A DNA stretch of 17,567 nucleotides, from assembly GCA_039714495.1 (NCBI GenBank), contig JBDLJD010000091.1:1-17567 (forward strand), written 5' to 3'. The stretch's first letter is position 1. Every line of letters begins with the position of its first letter. Source of the DNA: JAJDNW01 sp039714495. Its GTDB lineage: Bacteria; Desulfobacterota; Desulfobacteria; Desulfobacterales; B30-G6. Under the pieces are notes generated by a model, which saw only the letters and a program-made list of their open reading frames with translations, searched no databases and had not been told where the DNA came from. A program made the translations under genes and the position numbers. Shown one piece after another: positions 7,450-16,333 of the stretch.

Positions 7450-10400
7450 ATGAAGCTTAAAAAGCTGGAAATATCGGGTTTTAAATCTTTTCCGGAAAAG
7501 GCCGCCATCGATTTTCCCACCGGGATATCGGCGGTTGTGGGCCCCAACGGCTGCGGCAAGAGCAACATTGTGGATGCCCTGCGCTGGGTGATGGGCGAAC
7601 AGAGCGTCAAGCAGCTCCGGGGCAAGTCCATGGAGGACGTCATTTTTTCGGGCACCCGGGGAAAAGCGCCGTTGAACATGGCTGAGGTGTCGCTCACCCT
7701 TTTGAACGACAACGGCTCTGCACCGGAAGAGCTCAAAGATTTCACGGAAATCAATGTGACCCGGAGATTATATCGTTCCGGTGAGAGCGCCTACCTTATC
7801 AACCGCCAGCCGTGCCGCCTGAAAGACATCCACAATGTGTTCATGGGCAGCGGCATGGGCGCCAAGACCTACGCCGTGATCCAGCAGGGGAATATCGGGG
7901 CCATCACCGATGCCGGCCCTGAAGAGAGGCGTCTCTTCATAGAGGAAGCCGCCGGTGTGACACGCTATAAAAACAGGAAAAAGGAGGCGCTGCGCAAAGT
8001 TGCCTCCACCAACCAGAACCTCCTGCGGGTCAACGACATTATCCTCGAGATCGAACGCCAGATGGCCGGTCTCAAACGCCAGGCGCGCAAGGCTGAACGG
8101 TTTAAAAAATACAAGACACAGGCCCGGGAGCTCGATATCAGACTCGGGCTGCACGACTTTGACGACTATGCCCAAAAAATCCGCAATTCCGCTGTCCTTC
8201 TGACCGCCCATCGGGATAAGGACATCCGGCACACCTCCCAGTTGCAGAAAATCGATGCGGCTGTGGAAGAGATCAAAATGCGCCGCTGGCAGAAAAACCA
8301 GGAAATTTCAGGTCAAAAATCCAGACAGTTCGAAACCCAGCGCACCTTGGACCGTACAGAAACCGATCTGCAGCACCTGAAGCAGGAAATAGAACGGCTG
8401 ACCCTGGAGGTCGGTGAACTGGAATCGGCCAAAACAGGCCTGGAAGAGAAGAACCGCGGCATCCTGTCTGAAATCGAGCAGGTCAAGGATGAAACCACAG
8501 CCGTAAACCAGGACAAAGAGGCGGTCATTGCCCGGATAGACGAAAAAAAAGAAGCCTCCGAAAAATACAAGGAACAGCTGGGGGAACTGCAACGCACGAT
8601 CGATAGCCATAAAACAGCTCTCATGGACCTGATCGCCCAGGAAGCGCGCTTTAAGAATATTTACCAAAACGCCTCCAGCACCAAGGAGAGCCTGCTGCGC
8701 AGACAGAAGCGAACCGATCAGGAAACAGCCGCTACCGAAAAAAAGGCGGCTGCCGAACAGGCCGAAGCCACCAAGATCCAGGAGGAGCTCAACCAACTCA
8801 AAGAGTCGATCACGGCTGTCAAACAGGAAATCCAATCTGTTGAAAACCGGCTTTCGGAAAGGAGCCGCGCCTTTGCCGATCAGGTCAAACTGGCCCAGGG
8901 CATCGAACTGGAGCAGAACAAAACAAGCTCCCAGTACGCTGCCCTTAAAAAGATGGAAGAAAGCTATGCCTGGTACCGGGATGGCGTAAAAGCCGTGATG
9001 CAGGCATCCAAGCAAGAACCCGCGGGTAAGCTTTCGGGCAATGAACCCCCGGATATCGACGGCCGGGTGAACAAGCTGACGGGCAACGTCATCGGCCTGA
9101 TGGCTGATATCCTGGACCCCGAACCCAGCTACGAGGCTGCGGTCGAGGCCGTACTGGGTGAGCAGCTGCAGTACATCATCGTCAAGCAACAGACCACGGG
9201 CATGGACGCCATCGACTATCTTCAGACCACCGGTAAGGGTCGCAGCGGTTTTATACCGCTTCCCAATGTCAAACAGCTGGACACCGGAGGCCAAAAAGCA
9301 CCGGATCCCGACAAACTGCTTTTGAAACACGTCGCCATCAAGGATGGATTTGACAAGGTCGCCCAGGCCCTGCTCGGACATGTCGTGGTCACCGGCGACT
9401 TGCAGGAAGCCCTTGCACTGTTCAACCGCAACGGACGCATACAGACCATCGTCACCAAAGGCGGTGACGTCATCTCTCACCAGGGCGTCCTGGTGGGTGG
9501 CAGCCGCGAAAAATTGTCCGGCATCCTCTCTAAAAAACAGGAGATCAAGAAGCTCCGCCAACAGGAGCAGGAACTGGCCAGGAAACTGGTGAGCGCCAGG
9601 GAAAAGCAGCTATCCCTGGAAGAAGATGTTCGCCAATCCGAAGATGCGCTCCAGAAACTGCTTGAAAAAAAGTACACCCTGTCCCAGGAGGAAGTGGACC
9701 GGGAAAAAAGCCTGTACAAGGCCACTGAAAACCTCAAACACACCCGGCGCCACCTGGACGTCCTCAGGCTCGAACAGGAGCAGCTGAGGGGGGAAGAAAG
9801 CGATATCGAAGCCGAGATGTCCAAATACAACCAGGCCATCGCCGATATCGAGAACCGCGTCAAAGAGGCCCAGACAGCCGTCACGGAAACCTCGGCCCGG
9901 ATCGATCAGGTTTCCAGCGAGGCAGATGCGTTCAACCAGTCCATGGTGGACCTCAAGCTCAAACTGACCGCCCTGGATGCCCGTTTAGACAACAGCAACC
10001 ATACACTCAGGCGATTGAAGGAATTCTGGCAGGATGGATTGGACAGGCGGGAGCAGATATCCCGCGACATTGCGTTAAAAAACAACAAACGATCTGAATC
10101 AAAAAATAAGATTGCCCGGCAGGAGCAGAAGTTAGCCGACCTTTACAGGCAGCTCGAGGAATTGACCCGGACACTCGAACACAATGAATCCGATTATCGG
10201 ATTATCGACGAAGAATTGAAAAAAAATGACGACATCATTACCGGCATCCAGAACGAACGGGAAGAAACGCTCCAGAAGATCCGTCTCCTCGAACTCGAAC
10301 AGTCGCAACAGGAAATGAAGCAGGAGAATATCTCCAACCGGTTGAAGGAACGCTACCATTATGGCATCGGGCAACTGCGGCTGCAGTTTGCCGCAACACA

Positions 10401-11079
10401 GGAGGAAGGACCTCTTGACACGGAAACCACGGAAGTGAATCTGGAAAAACTCCGTGCTAAAATCGCCCGGATAGGTGATGTCAACCTGGGAGCCATCGAG
10501 GAATTCGACCAGCTCAAAACCCGTTTTGATTTCCTGGTGGAGCAGCGTGACGACCTGATGAAGGCCATCGACGACCTGCACAAAGTCATTAAAAGAATCA
10601 ACCGGATCACCCAGGAAAGGTTTACCAAAACCTTCGATGCCGTCAATGAAAAGCTCAAGGAAGTGTTCCCCCGGCTGTTCGAAGGCGGCACTGCCAGGCT
10701 GACCCTGACGGAGCCGAACAATCCATTGGAGACCGGTGTGGAATACATGATTCAACCCCCCGGGAAAAAATTGACCCGCATGAGCCTTCTGTCCGGCGGG
10801 GAGAAAGCCATGTCGGCCATTGCCTTCATTTTCTCCATATTTTTAATAAAGCCCACCTCCTTTTGCCTGATGGACGAGATCGATGCGCCCCTAGATGAAG
10901 CCAACGTGTTCCGCTTCAATGATCTGTTGAAGGTCATCGGTGAAAAATCCCAGATCATCATGATCACCCACAACAAGCGCACCATGGAATTTGCCGACAC
11001 CCTGTTTGGAATCACCATGGGTGAAAAAGGGGTTTCAAGAGTGGTCTCCGTTAACCTGGCCAAGCAGCAAGCCGCATAA
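7450..11079 (+). CDS. smc: Chromosome segregation/condensin ATPase SMC
   Basis: A 1209-residue bacterial SMC protein, the core of the SMC-ScpAB condensin that organises and helps segregate the nucleoid. The N-terminal head has FKSFPEKAAIDF and Walker A GPNGCGKSN (31-39). A long coiled coil rich in Glu, Lys and Gln runs from about 170 to 520. The hinge (about 535-690) contains LTGNVIGLMADILDPEP and the GGDVISHQGVLVGG segment. The second coiled coil extends to about 1000. The C-terminal head carries the signature LLSGGEKAM (1113-1121) and Walker B CLMDEIDAPLD from 1139 with catalytic Glu1143, followed by the D-loop and ITHNKRTM. The length is typical (about 1150-1200). No scpA or scpB is nearby. 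The gene is intact and followed by ftsY. Confidence 0.96.
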   Translation: MKLKKLEISGFKSFPEKAAIDFPTGISAVVGPNGCGKSNIVDALRWVMGEQSVKQLRGKSMEDVIFSGTRGKAPLNMAEVSLTLLNDNGSAPEELKDFTEINVTRRLYRSGESAYLINRQPCRLKDIHNVFMGSGMGAKTYAVIQQGNIGAITDAGPEERRLFIEEAAGVTRYKNRKKEALRKVASTNQNLLRVNDIILEIERQMAGLKRQARKAERFKKYKTQARELDIRLGLHDFDDYAQKIRNSAVLLTAHRDKDIRHTSQLQKIDAAVEEIKMRRWQKNQEISGQKSRQFETQRTLDRTETDLQHLKQEIERLTLEVGELESAKTGLEEKNRGILSEIEQVKDETTAVNQDKEAVIARIDEKKEASEKYKEQLGELQRTIDSHKTALMDLIAQEARFKNIYQNASSTKESLLRRQKRTDQETAATEKKAAAEQAEATKIQEELNQLKESITAVKQEIQSVENRLSERSRAFADQVKLAQGIELEQNKTSSQYAALKKMEESYAWYRDGVKAVMQASKQEPAGKLSGNEPPDIDGRVNKLTGNVIGLMADILDPEPSYEAAVEAVLGEQLQYIIVKQQTTGMDAIDYLQTTGKGRSGFIPLPNVKQLDTGGQKAPDPDKLLLKHVAIKDGFDKVAQALLGHVVVTGDLQEALALFNRNGRIQTIVTKGGDVISHQGVLVGGSREKLSGILSKKQEIKKLRQQEQELARKLVSAREKQLSLEEDVRQSEDALQKLLEKKYTLSQEEVDREKSLYKATENLKHTRRHLDVLRLEQEQLRGEESDIEAEMSKYNQAIADIENRVKEAQTAVTETSARIDQVSSEADAFNQSMVDLKLKLTALDARLDNSNHTLRRLKEFWQDGLDRREQISRDIALKNNKRSESKNKIARQEQKLADLYRQLEELTRTLEHNESDYRIIDEELKKNDDIITGIQNEREETLQKIRLLELEQSQQEMKQENISNRLKERYHYGIGQLRLQFAATQEEGPLDTETTEVNLEKLRAKIARIGDVNLGAIEEFDQLKTRFDFLVEQRDDLMKAIDDLHKVIKRINRITQERFTKTFDAVNEKLKEVFPRLFEGGTARLTLTEPNNPLETGVEYMIQPPGKKLTRMSLLSGGEKAMSAIAFIFSIFLIKPTSFCLMDEIDAPLDEANVFRFNDLLKVIGEKSQIIMITHNKRTMEFADTLFGITMGEKGVSRVVSVNLAKQQAA

Positions 11080-11093
11080 TTTTTCACAAAATA

Positions 11094-11156
11094 ACCTGGG
11101 TCAAATCGAAAACAGCCAGGTGCAGATTCCCTTTTTTATCGTCCCGCCATGGGACG
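11094..11156 (+). other. Two short hairpins after smc
   Basis: ACCTGG (11094-11099) pairs with CCAGGT (11116-11121) and is followed about ten bases later by CTTTTTT, making a weak terminator candidate for smc. A second, perfect 6 bp hairpin, CGTCCC (11140-11145) with GGGACG (11151-11156), follows at once but has no T tract. The 240 bp gap to ftsY otherwise shows no gene. Confidence 0.3.
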
Positions 11157-11320
11157 TGAAAAATTATTGAACATCAACGGATATAAACCATCACCGGCAA
11201 TATCTGAAATGGTGGAAATTCCTTTTGCCAGTGGAGCATTGCAATGCCTGTTCGTTGATTTAGTTACCTGCATGTAATATAAACCGAATTACACTTTCAT
11301 ATTTTGGAGCAAAAATTGCC

Positions 11321-12457
11321 ATGAACTGGTTCAAGAAAAAAAAATCCGAAGATAAAAACCTGTCGTTGGAAGAAAAGGCGGATGTGGAGGAACTGCCGGT
11401 AGAACCCGATATGCAACCGGAAGATGAAGCTTTCGAAGCTTTACAGGAAACAGAAGCTGACGTCCCGAAAGACGGGGCAACTGAAGAAACAGACGAACAA
11501 ATGGAAACGGACGTACCCAATCACAGGGAGCCTGCAAAGCAACCCAAGGATAAAAAGGGGTTTTTCAAACGCCTTAAAAACGGGTTGTCTAAAACCCGCG
11601 AGATCCTGACCACCGATATCGATGACCTTTTCACCGGAAAACGAAAACTGGACGACGATCTTCTGGAGGAGCTCGAGGAACTTTTAATTACTTCGGATAT
11701 CGGCGTTTCCACGGCCATGGACCTCATCGAAACCATTGGCAAAAAATCCGCCAGCATCCAGGACGCGGCTCAGCTCAAGGAATTCCTTAAAAAGGAAATA
11801 CTAAAGACCATGGGCACGGCCACAACCGCACCTGAAGCTCAACCTGAAAAGCCCCATGTGGTCATGGTGGTGGGCGTCAACGGTGTGGGTAAAACAACTA
11901 CCATCGGAAAACTGGCCGCCAGACAGAGCGCGGAAGGAAGGAAGGTGCTCATCGCCGCGGCCGACACCTTCAGGGCGGCCGCCATTGAACAGCTCTCCAT
12001 CTGGGCGGATCGGGCCGGTGCGGACATCGTCAAGCACAGGGACAATGCCGATCCTGCAGCCGTGGCCTTTGACAGTCTCGAAGCGGCCGAAGCCAGAGGA
12101 TCCGACATCGTGTTCATCGACACGGCCGGGAGGCTCCACACCAAGGTAAACCTGATGGAGGAGATCAAGAAAATCAAGCGCACGGTTACCAAAAAAATCC
12201 CCGGCGCTCCCCATGAAATCATCCTGGTCCTGGATGCCACCACCGGTCAGAATGCGCTTTCCCAGGCCAAGCTGTTCAACGAGGCGCTCGACATCACCGG
12301 GCTGGCCTTGACCAAACTGGACGGGACCGCCAAAGGCGGCATCGTGGTGGGAATATGCAGCACCCTCAATATCCCGCTGAAGTACATCGGGGTGGGCGAA
12401 GGCATCGGCGACCTGCAGGAGTTTGATTCTGAGGCCTTTATCGATGCTCTTTTCTAA
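11321..12457 (+). CDS. ftsY: Signal recognition particle receptor FtsY
   Basis: A 378-residue SRP-family GTPase that receives ribosome-nascent chain-SRP complexes at the cytoplasmic membrane and passes them to SecYEG. Residues 1-75 form the acidic, low-complexity A domain, beginning MNWFKKKKSE, a basic/amphipathic membrane-targeting start. The N domain spans about 80-165 and the G domain about 175-378. GTPase motifs are G1 GVNGVGKT (185-192), DTFRAAA (215-221), G3 DTAGRLHTK (267-275) and G4 TKLDGTAKGG (331-340), followed by the GVGEGIGDLQEFD closing motif that separates FtsY/Ffh from other GTPases. The acidic A domain and lack of an M domain identify FtsY rather than Ffh. Its position after smc recalls the smc-ftsY pair of Bacillus. 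GGAG at 11306-11309 precedes the ATG. Confidence 0.96.
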   Translation: MNWFKKKKSEDKNLSLEEKADVEELPVEPDMQPEDEAFEALQETEADVPKDGATEETDEQMETDVPNHREPAKQPKDKKGFFKRLKNGLSKTREILTTDIDDLFTGKRKLDDDLLEELEELLITSDIGVSTAMDLIETIGKKSASIQDAAQLKEFLKKEILKTMGTATTAPEAQPEKPHVVMVVGVNGVGKTTTIGKLAARQSAEGRKVLIAAADTFRAAAIEQLSIWADRAGADIVKHRDNADPAAVAFDSLEAAEARGSDIVFIDTAGRLHTKVNLMEEIKKIKRTVTKKIPGAPHEIILVLDATTGQNALSQAKLFNEALDITGLALTKLDGTAKGGIVVGICSTLNIPLKYIGVGEGIGDLQEFDSEAFIDALF

Positions 12458-12476
12458 CTTTCGAATTTCTGCATAG

Positions 12477-12620
12477 ATGTCAGACCTATCAGCGGTTTTA
12501 CAAATGGTTGATATTTTCTTAGTTTGGAAGGATATTCCGCTCAATGGTGTGTTGGCGAATGAACTGAATGCATTGGCCCAAAAGTATGATTTGCTTTGCG
12601 TTAAAACAGAAGCCGTATAG
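12477..12620 (+). CDS. Possible 47-residue small protein (uncertain)
   Basis: A 47-codon open frame in the gap between ftsY and the acyl-CoA ligase, beginning MSDLSAVLQMVDIFLVWKD and ending LLCVKTEAV. An in-frame TAG immediately precedes the ATG, so the frame cannot extend upstream. No Shine-Dalgarno sequence is visible, and the composition (hydrophobic-charged alternation, a helix-like NELNALAQKYD stretch) is protein-like but unrecognised. It could be a small gene, a fragment of a lost gene, or chance. Confidence 0.22.
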   Translation: MSDLSAVLQMVDIFLVWKDIPLNGVLANELNALAQKYDLLCVKTEAV

Positions 12621-12684
12621 TTACACCTGAATCGCCCATTTATGGAAACACCGTAACTCGAACCGGTTTGTTGGGGAGCTTATT

Positions 12685-14187
12685 ATGAACGTATCGAATA
12701 TTATCAAACCACATGTTGCTGATAACCCTGATAAGACGGCGATTGTTTTTGGTGAGCGCCGTATCTCCTATGCTGAACTGGATAATTTAATTGACCGCAC
12801 CGCTGCCGGCATCTTGGAAATGGGGTTTAAGCGGGGCGATGTGCTATCCGTATTTCTACCCAGTATTCCGGAATTGATCATCGCTTATTTAGGGACCGTC
12901 AGGGCTGGCGTGACGGTCAACCTGGTCAATGCCATGCTGCAGAAAATAGAAGTGGAATACATTCTGAATGACTGTCGGTCTAAAGGAGTTTTGACAGATG
13001 CCAAGCGGATTCCCATCATTGAGTCCATACGTTCTGAAGTTGTTTCACTTACCCATGTGATCCTTTTGGACGAACAGGGCCAAGGAAACTATCCAAGCTT
13101 TAAAACCCTGATGGCCAAAGGAGAGGGTGAATTCCAGGCACCCCAAACCAAAGGAAGCGATCTCTGTCATTTGATGTATACATCCGGCACCACGGGTTGG
13201 CCAAAGGGCGTCATGGCTACCCATGGGAATATTCGCCATAACGCCGTCGAGTTTGGCAAGGTTCACTTCAAGCCGGCCGACACCATCATGGTGGCCACCC
13301 CCATATTTCACTGCTGGGGGCTGGTAAACGGTACCTTTGGTATGTTTTCTAACGGGGGAACCGTGATCACGGTAGAACGCTTTTATCCTGATCAGGCCAT
13401 AAATGCCATAGAGCAGCTTGAACCGACCATATTCATAGGGGTTCCACCCATGTACAACCTGCTGCTCAATCACCCCGATCTGGACAAAAGGGATATCTCG
13501 TCGGTGGTTTTCTGCCTTTCTGCAGCCACCAAAATGCCTGAGAACCTCATCCGCCAGGTGGAGCAAAAACTGAAGTGGCGCTACGCCGAGGCCTGGGGGC
13601 TTACGGAGGTTTCCTGTGTAGGCGCCACATCGCCCTATACGGAAACCCGCATCGGATCCTGCGGACGGGGTATGGATGATGCAGAGATGAAGGTGATCGA
13701 CGAAAAGGGCAACGCCCTTGCCCCCCACCAGACAGGTGAATTATGTGTCAAAGGGACTTGTGTGACCAGCGGCTATCTCAACAAGCCGGATGCCACCAGG
13801 GATGCTTTTGATTCAGAAGGCTGGTTTCATTCGGGGGACATTGCATATATGGATGAAGAGGGGTATGCTTACATCGTGGACCGAAAGAAGGATATGATCA
13901 ATGTGGGGGGCGAGAAGGTGTTCCCTGCTGAGGTGGAGGACATGATGATAACCCATCCCAAGATCAAGGACCTGGCCATCGTGGGCATTTCCGATAAACT
14001 GAAAGGCGAGGCGCCCAAAGCGTTCATCGTGCTCAATGATGGTGAGACCACCAGCCTCGAAGAGATCCGTGACTACTGCAAAACCAGGATGGCACCGTAC
14101 AAAGTGCCTGTAGCGGTTGAGTTCATAGATGAAATTCCTCGCCTGGCTTCAGGAAAGGCGCTGCGGCGCCAGTTGAGGGGGGATTAA
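12685..14187 (+). CDS. AMP-dependent acyl-CoA synthetase (acyl-CoA ligase)
   Basis: A 500-residue member of the ANL adenylating superfamily that activates a carboxylic acid with ATP to an acyl-AMP and then to the CoA thioester. Motifs in order: P-loop YTSGTTGWPKG (165-175), YAEAWGLTE (300-308) that positions the adenylate, WFHSGDIAY (380-388), the hinge motif VDRKKDMINVGGEKV (398-412), and the catalytic Lys491 in LASGKALRR at the C-terminus. The length suits medium- or aryl-acid ligases rather than acetyl-CoA synthetase (about 650). The start is well supported by GGGGAG at 12673-12678. It is the first gene of a co-oriented cluster with a crotonase, a UroD-like protein and a corrinoid protein, so its acid is probably the entry substrate of that pathway. 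The substrate is unknown. Confidence 0.92.
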   Translation: MNVSNIIKPHVADNPDKTAIVFGERRISYAELDNLIDRTAAGILEMGFKRGDVLSVFLPSIPELIIAYLGTVRAGVTVNLVNAMLQKIEVEYILNDCRSKGVLTDAKRIPIIESIRSEVVSLTHVILLDEQGQGNYPSFKTLMAKGEGEFQAPQTKGSDLCHLMYTSGTTGWPKGVMATHGNIRHNAVEFGKVHFKPADTIMVATPIFHCWGLVNGTFGMFSNGGTVITVERFYPDQAINAIEQLEPTIFIGVPPMYNLLLNHPDLDKRDISSVVFCLSAATKMPENLIRQVEQKLKWRYAEAWGLTEVSCVGATSPYTETRIGSCGRGMDDAEMKVIDEKGNALAPHQTGELCVKGTCVTSGYLNKPDATRDAFDSEGWFHSGDIAYMDEEGYAYIVDRKKDMINVGGEKVFPAEVEDMMITHPKIKDLAIVGISDKLKGEAPKAFIVLNDGETTSLEEIRDYCKTRMAPYKVPVAVEFIDEIPRLASGKALRRQLRGD

Positions 14188-14305
14188 TGTTCCATACGGG
14201 AATGTGAGAAAATCCCTCGTTCCTAACCCATGGCTTTACATTGACAATATACAACTTGAAGCCCAGGCTTTAGGCTTTAGCCAAAGGAAAAAAAGGAGAA
14301 ACCAT

Positions 14306-15091
14306 ATGAGTTACGATTCAATTCTGTATGAGGAACAGGGCGAGATCGGCTTGCTGACACTGAACATGCCTGAGAAACGCAATGCCTTGGGCATCTATGC
14401 TGAATCCGAGATTACGGAGTGTCTGCAGGATGCAGCCAAACGGCATGCCGTAAAGGTCATCATCTTGAGGGCTAATGGACCCGTGTTTTGTGCCGGCCAT
14501 GAACGCACAGAAATTTTGAATCAGCCGGTTGCCAATATCCGCAGGCTTTTTCAGACGTCTTTCAACCTCATGACTGCTATTCGCAATGTCCCCCAGTGTG
14601 TGATCGCAGAGGTCCATGCCATCGCCATGGCCGGAGGCTGCCACCTGGTAGCCGGATGCGACCTGATAACCGCAGCCAGGGAAAAGGCGCAGTTCGGCAT
14701 GACGGGCTTGATCTATTCCTATAACTGCACGACCCCCACGGTTGCCGTCAGCCGGGCGGTGGGGCAGAAAAAATGCATGGAAATGCTGATGACCGCCAAG
14801 CTCTACAGCGCGGAAGAGAGCCGGGAGATGGGCCTGGTCAACATGGTTTTTGAGGATGAAGAGTTGCATGAAAAGACCATGAAATTGGCCGGGGATATCT
14901 GTAAGTCCAGTAAGTATGCCATCTATATGTCCAAGCAGAACTTTTATGCCCAGGTGGAAATGACCGAATACCAGGCCTACATGTTTGCCAAGGAGATGAT
15001 GGCCCAGCAGGGGGTAAGCGTCAATGCCATCGAAGGGTTCACGGCCTTTATTGAAAAACGTGATCCGGTCTGGAATGACGATACATTTTAA
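14306..15091 (+). CDS. Crotonase-fold protein (ECHDC3-like) lacking catalytic glutamates
   Basis: A 261-residue enoyl-CoA hydratase/isomerase superfamily protein. The CoA-binding and oxyanion-hole elements are present: MPEKRNALG at 21-29, FCAGHE at 61-66 and AMAGGCHLVAGCDL at 107-120. In classical hydratases the two catalytic glutamates lie in GGGCELA and in the GAGGTQRL loop. Here they align by eye with His113 and with the NCTTPTVAVSR stretch (140-150), neither of which offers Glu. The latter stretch resembles the ECHDC3 branch, whose reaction is poorly defined. The frame is open upstream to 14204, but AAGGAG at 14293-14298 favours ATG 14306. It sits between the acyl-CoA ligase and the UroD-like methyltransferase gene. 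A hydratase call would be misleading. Another CoA-thioester reaction (isomerase, hydrolase or lyase) is possible. Confidence 0.88.
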   Translation: MSYDSILYEEQGEIGLLTLNMPEKRNALGIYAESEITECLQDAAKRHAVKVIILRANGPVFCAGHERTEILNQPVANIRRLFQTSFNLMTAIRNVPQCVIAEVHAIAMAGGCHLVAGCDLITAAREKAQFGMTGLIYSYNCTTPTVAVSRAVGQKKCMEMLMTAKLYSAEESREMGLVNMVFEDEELHEKTMKLAGDICKSSKYAIYMSKQNFYAQVEMTEYQAYMFAKEMMAQQGVSVNAIEGFTAFIEKRDPVWNDDTF

Positions 15092-15172
15092 ATCAGGATC
15101 CTGGAAACCTTGAACCTTGACCTTTCAACTTTAACCGAAGGTGCTAAACTCATCAGCAATAAGGAGTACTTT

Positions 15173-16213
15173 ATGACCCGACCACAACACGTTCCTTTAG
15201 GTGTCGGTTTTTATCCCGACTGGTGGTTCAACAACTATGGGATTTCGTTTGGCAGAGAATACTATTACTCACCTGAGTACCGTGTTGATGCCCAGACCAA
15301 AATGCAAAAGGTGCTCTATGAGCGGTTCGGTGACGTGGGGCTGGGCAGTCCCGATCCTGAGCCCAGGCCGCTGATCACCTTTGGCATGCCGCTTTTACCG
15401 GCCGTGTTCGGCTGTGAGGTGGTGTTTGAGGACGCAGCCGTACCTTGGGCCAACCCGGCCAACTTGTCCAAAGAAGCATGTAACAAGCTGACCCGGCCTG
15501 ATCTGCCGAGCGCGTCACCTGTAAAGGATATGCTGGAGCAGATGGATTATCTCAAATCCACCTACGGCAGGGTGGCGGGGGACCTCAATGTCACCGGTGT
15601 ACAGAATCTGGCTTTGAAGCTGCGGGGCGAGGAGCTTTACATCGACTATTTTGAAGACCCGGACTTTTGCCACCGGTTGCTGAAGTTTTGCACCGAGTGC
15701 ATGATAGATTTATGGCAGCTGATCTACCCCATAACCGGGACAGGGGCGGTGGACGTGACCCCCATGTGCGATCCCAGCATTTACTGCGTGCCCAACTGCA
15801 CTGTGGAGCAGATCAGCGGGGATACCTACGCGGAGTTTGGCCTGCCCTATGACAACATGCTGGCCGAAGTCTGCCATCCCTTCGGCATACATCACTGTGG
15901 TAGCCTAGATGCAGTGGCCGAACAATATGCCAAGGTCAAGAACCTGGTTTTTGTAGAGGCGGGTTTCGGGACCGACTTTGCTATAGCACGGCGACTGTTG
16001 GGACCTGATGTCGCTTTCAACGCCCGCATCAGTCCGGTGCTGATGAAGAACGGCACCACGAAGGAGGTGGAGGCAGAAGTAAAGGATGCCATCGACCAGG
16101 GAGCACCGCTGCACAACTATTCCATCGACACCGTGGGGCTCACCGACGGGGTGCCGGACGAAAACGTGCGGGTGGCCCGCGAAACGGCCATGGAATACGG
16201 GACGTTCGAGTAA
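15173..16213 (+). CDS. UroD-superfamily protein, probable corrinoid-linked methyltransferase
   Basis: A 346-residue protein of the uroporphyrinogen decarboxylase superfamily. The HemE N-terminal substrate signature (RxP-type with RQAGRY) is absent, so it is not the haem enzyme. It looks like the MtaA/MtbA/CmuA branch, which moves methyl groups to or from corrinoid proteins using a Zn-bound thiol. His240-His241-Cys242 in GIHHCGSLD matches the HxC Zn-ligand pattern of that branch. At the place of the usual third, C-terminal ligand (CG before the P-x-ENV stretch) the sequence reads DTVGLTDGVPDENV with no Cys, so Zn ligation may differ. AAGGAG at 15161-15166 supports ATG 15173 over an upstream in-frame ATG at 15110. 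The corrinoid protein gene follows by 120 bp, strongly suggesting a partnership. The methyl donor or acceptor is unknown. Confidence 0.85.
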   Translation: MTRPQHVPLGVGFYPDWWFNNYGISFGREYYYSPEYRVDAQTKMQKVLYERFGDVGLGSPDPEPRPLITFGMPLLPAVFGCEVVFEDAAVPWANPANLSKEACNKLTRPDLPSASPVKDMLEQMDYLKSTYGRVAGDLNVTGVQNLALKLRGEELYIDYFEDPDFCHRLLKFCTECMIDLWQLIYPITGTGAVDVTPMCDPSIYCVPNCTVEQISGDTYAEFGLPYDNMLAEVCHPFGIHHCGSLDAVAEQYAKVKNLVFVEAGFGTDFAIARRLLGPDVAFNARISPVLMKNGTTKEVEAEVKDAIDQGAPLHNYSIDTVGLTDGVPDENVRVARETAMEYGTFE

Positions 16214-16333
16214 GTTCGGATTTTAGAAGGGACAAACATAGGATAAGGTCGACTCCCTGGGGAATGAGAGTGGCGGCATGGTAATCCTGTGCCGTGACGA
16301 GACAACGATAAGGTAAAGAAAAGGAGTGCATAA

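Noticed and set aside
8308..9561. Long open frame (417 codons) on the minus strand
   Set aside because: It is antisense to the smc coiled coil and hinge, and its Leu/Phe/Gly-rich translation matches what the complement of Gln/Glu/Lys-rich coiled-coil codons gives. SMC motifs on the plus strand are decisive.
14204..14305. N-terminal extension of the crotonase
   Set aside because: AAGGAG at 14293-14298 directly before ATG 14306, and crotonase homology starts there.
15110..15172. N-terminal extension of the UroD-like protein
   Set aside because: AAGGAG at 15161-15166 supports ATG 15173. The extension lies in a low-complexity intergenic tract.
15173..16213. Annotation as uroporphyrinogen decarboxylase HemE
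   Set aside because: It lacks the HemE N-terminal substrate-binding signature, and the neighbouring corrinoid protein points to methyl transfer instead.
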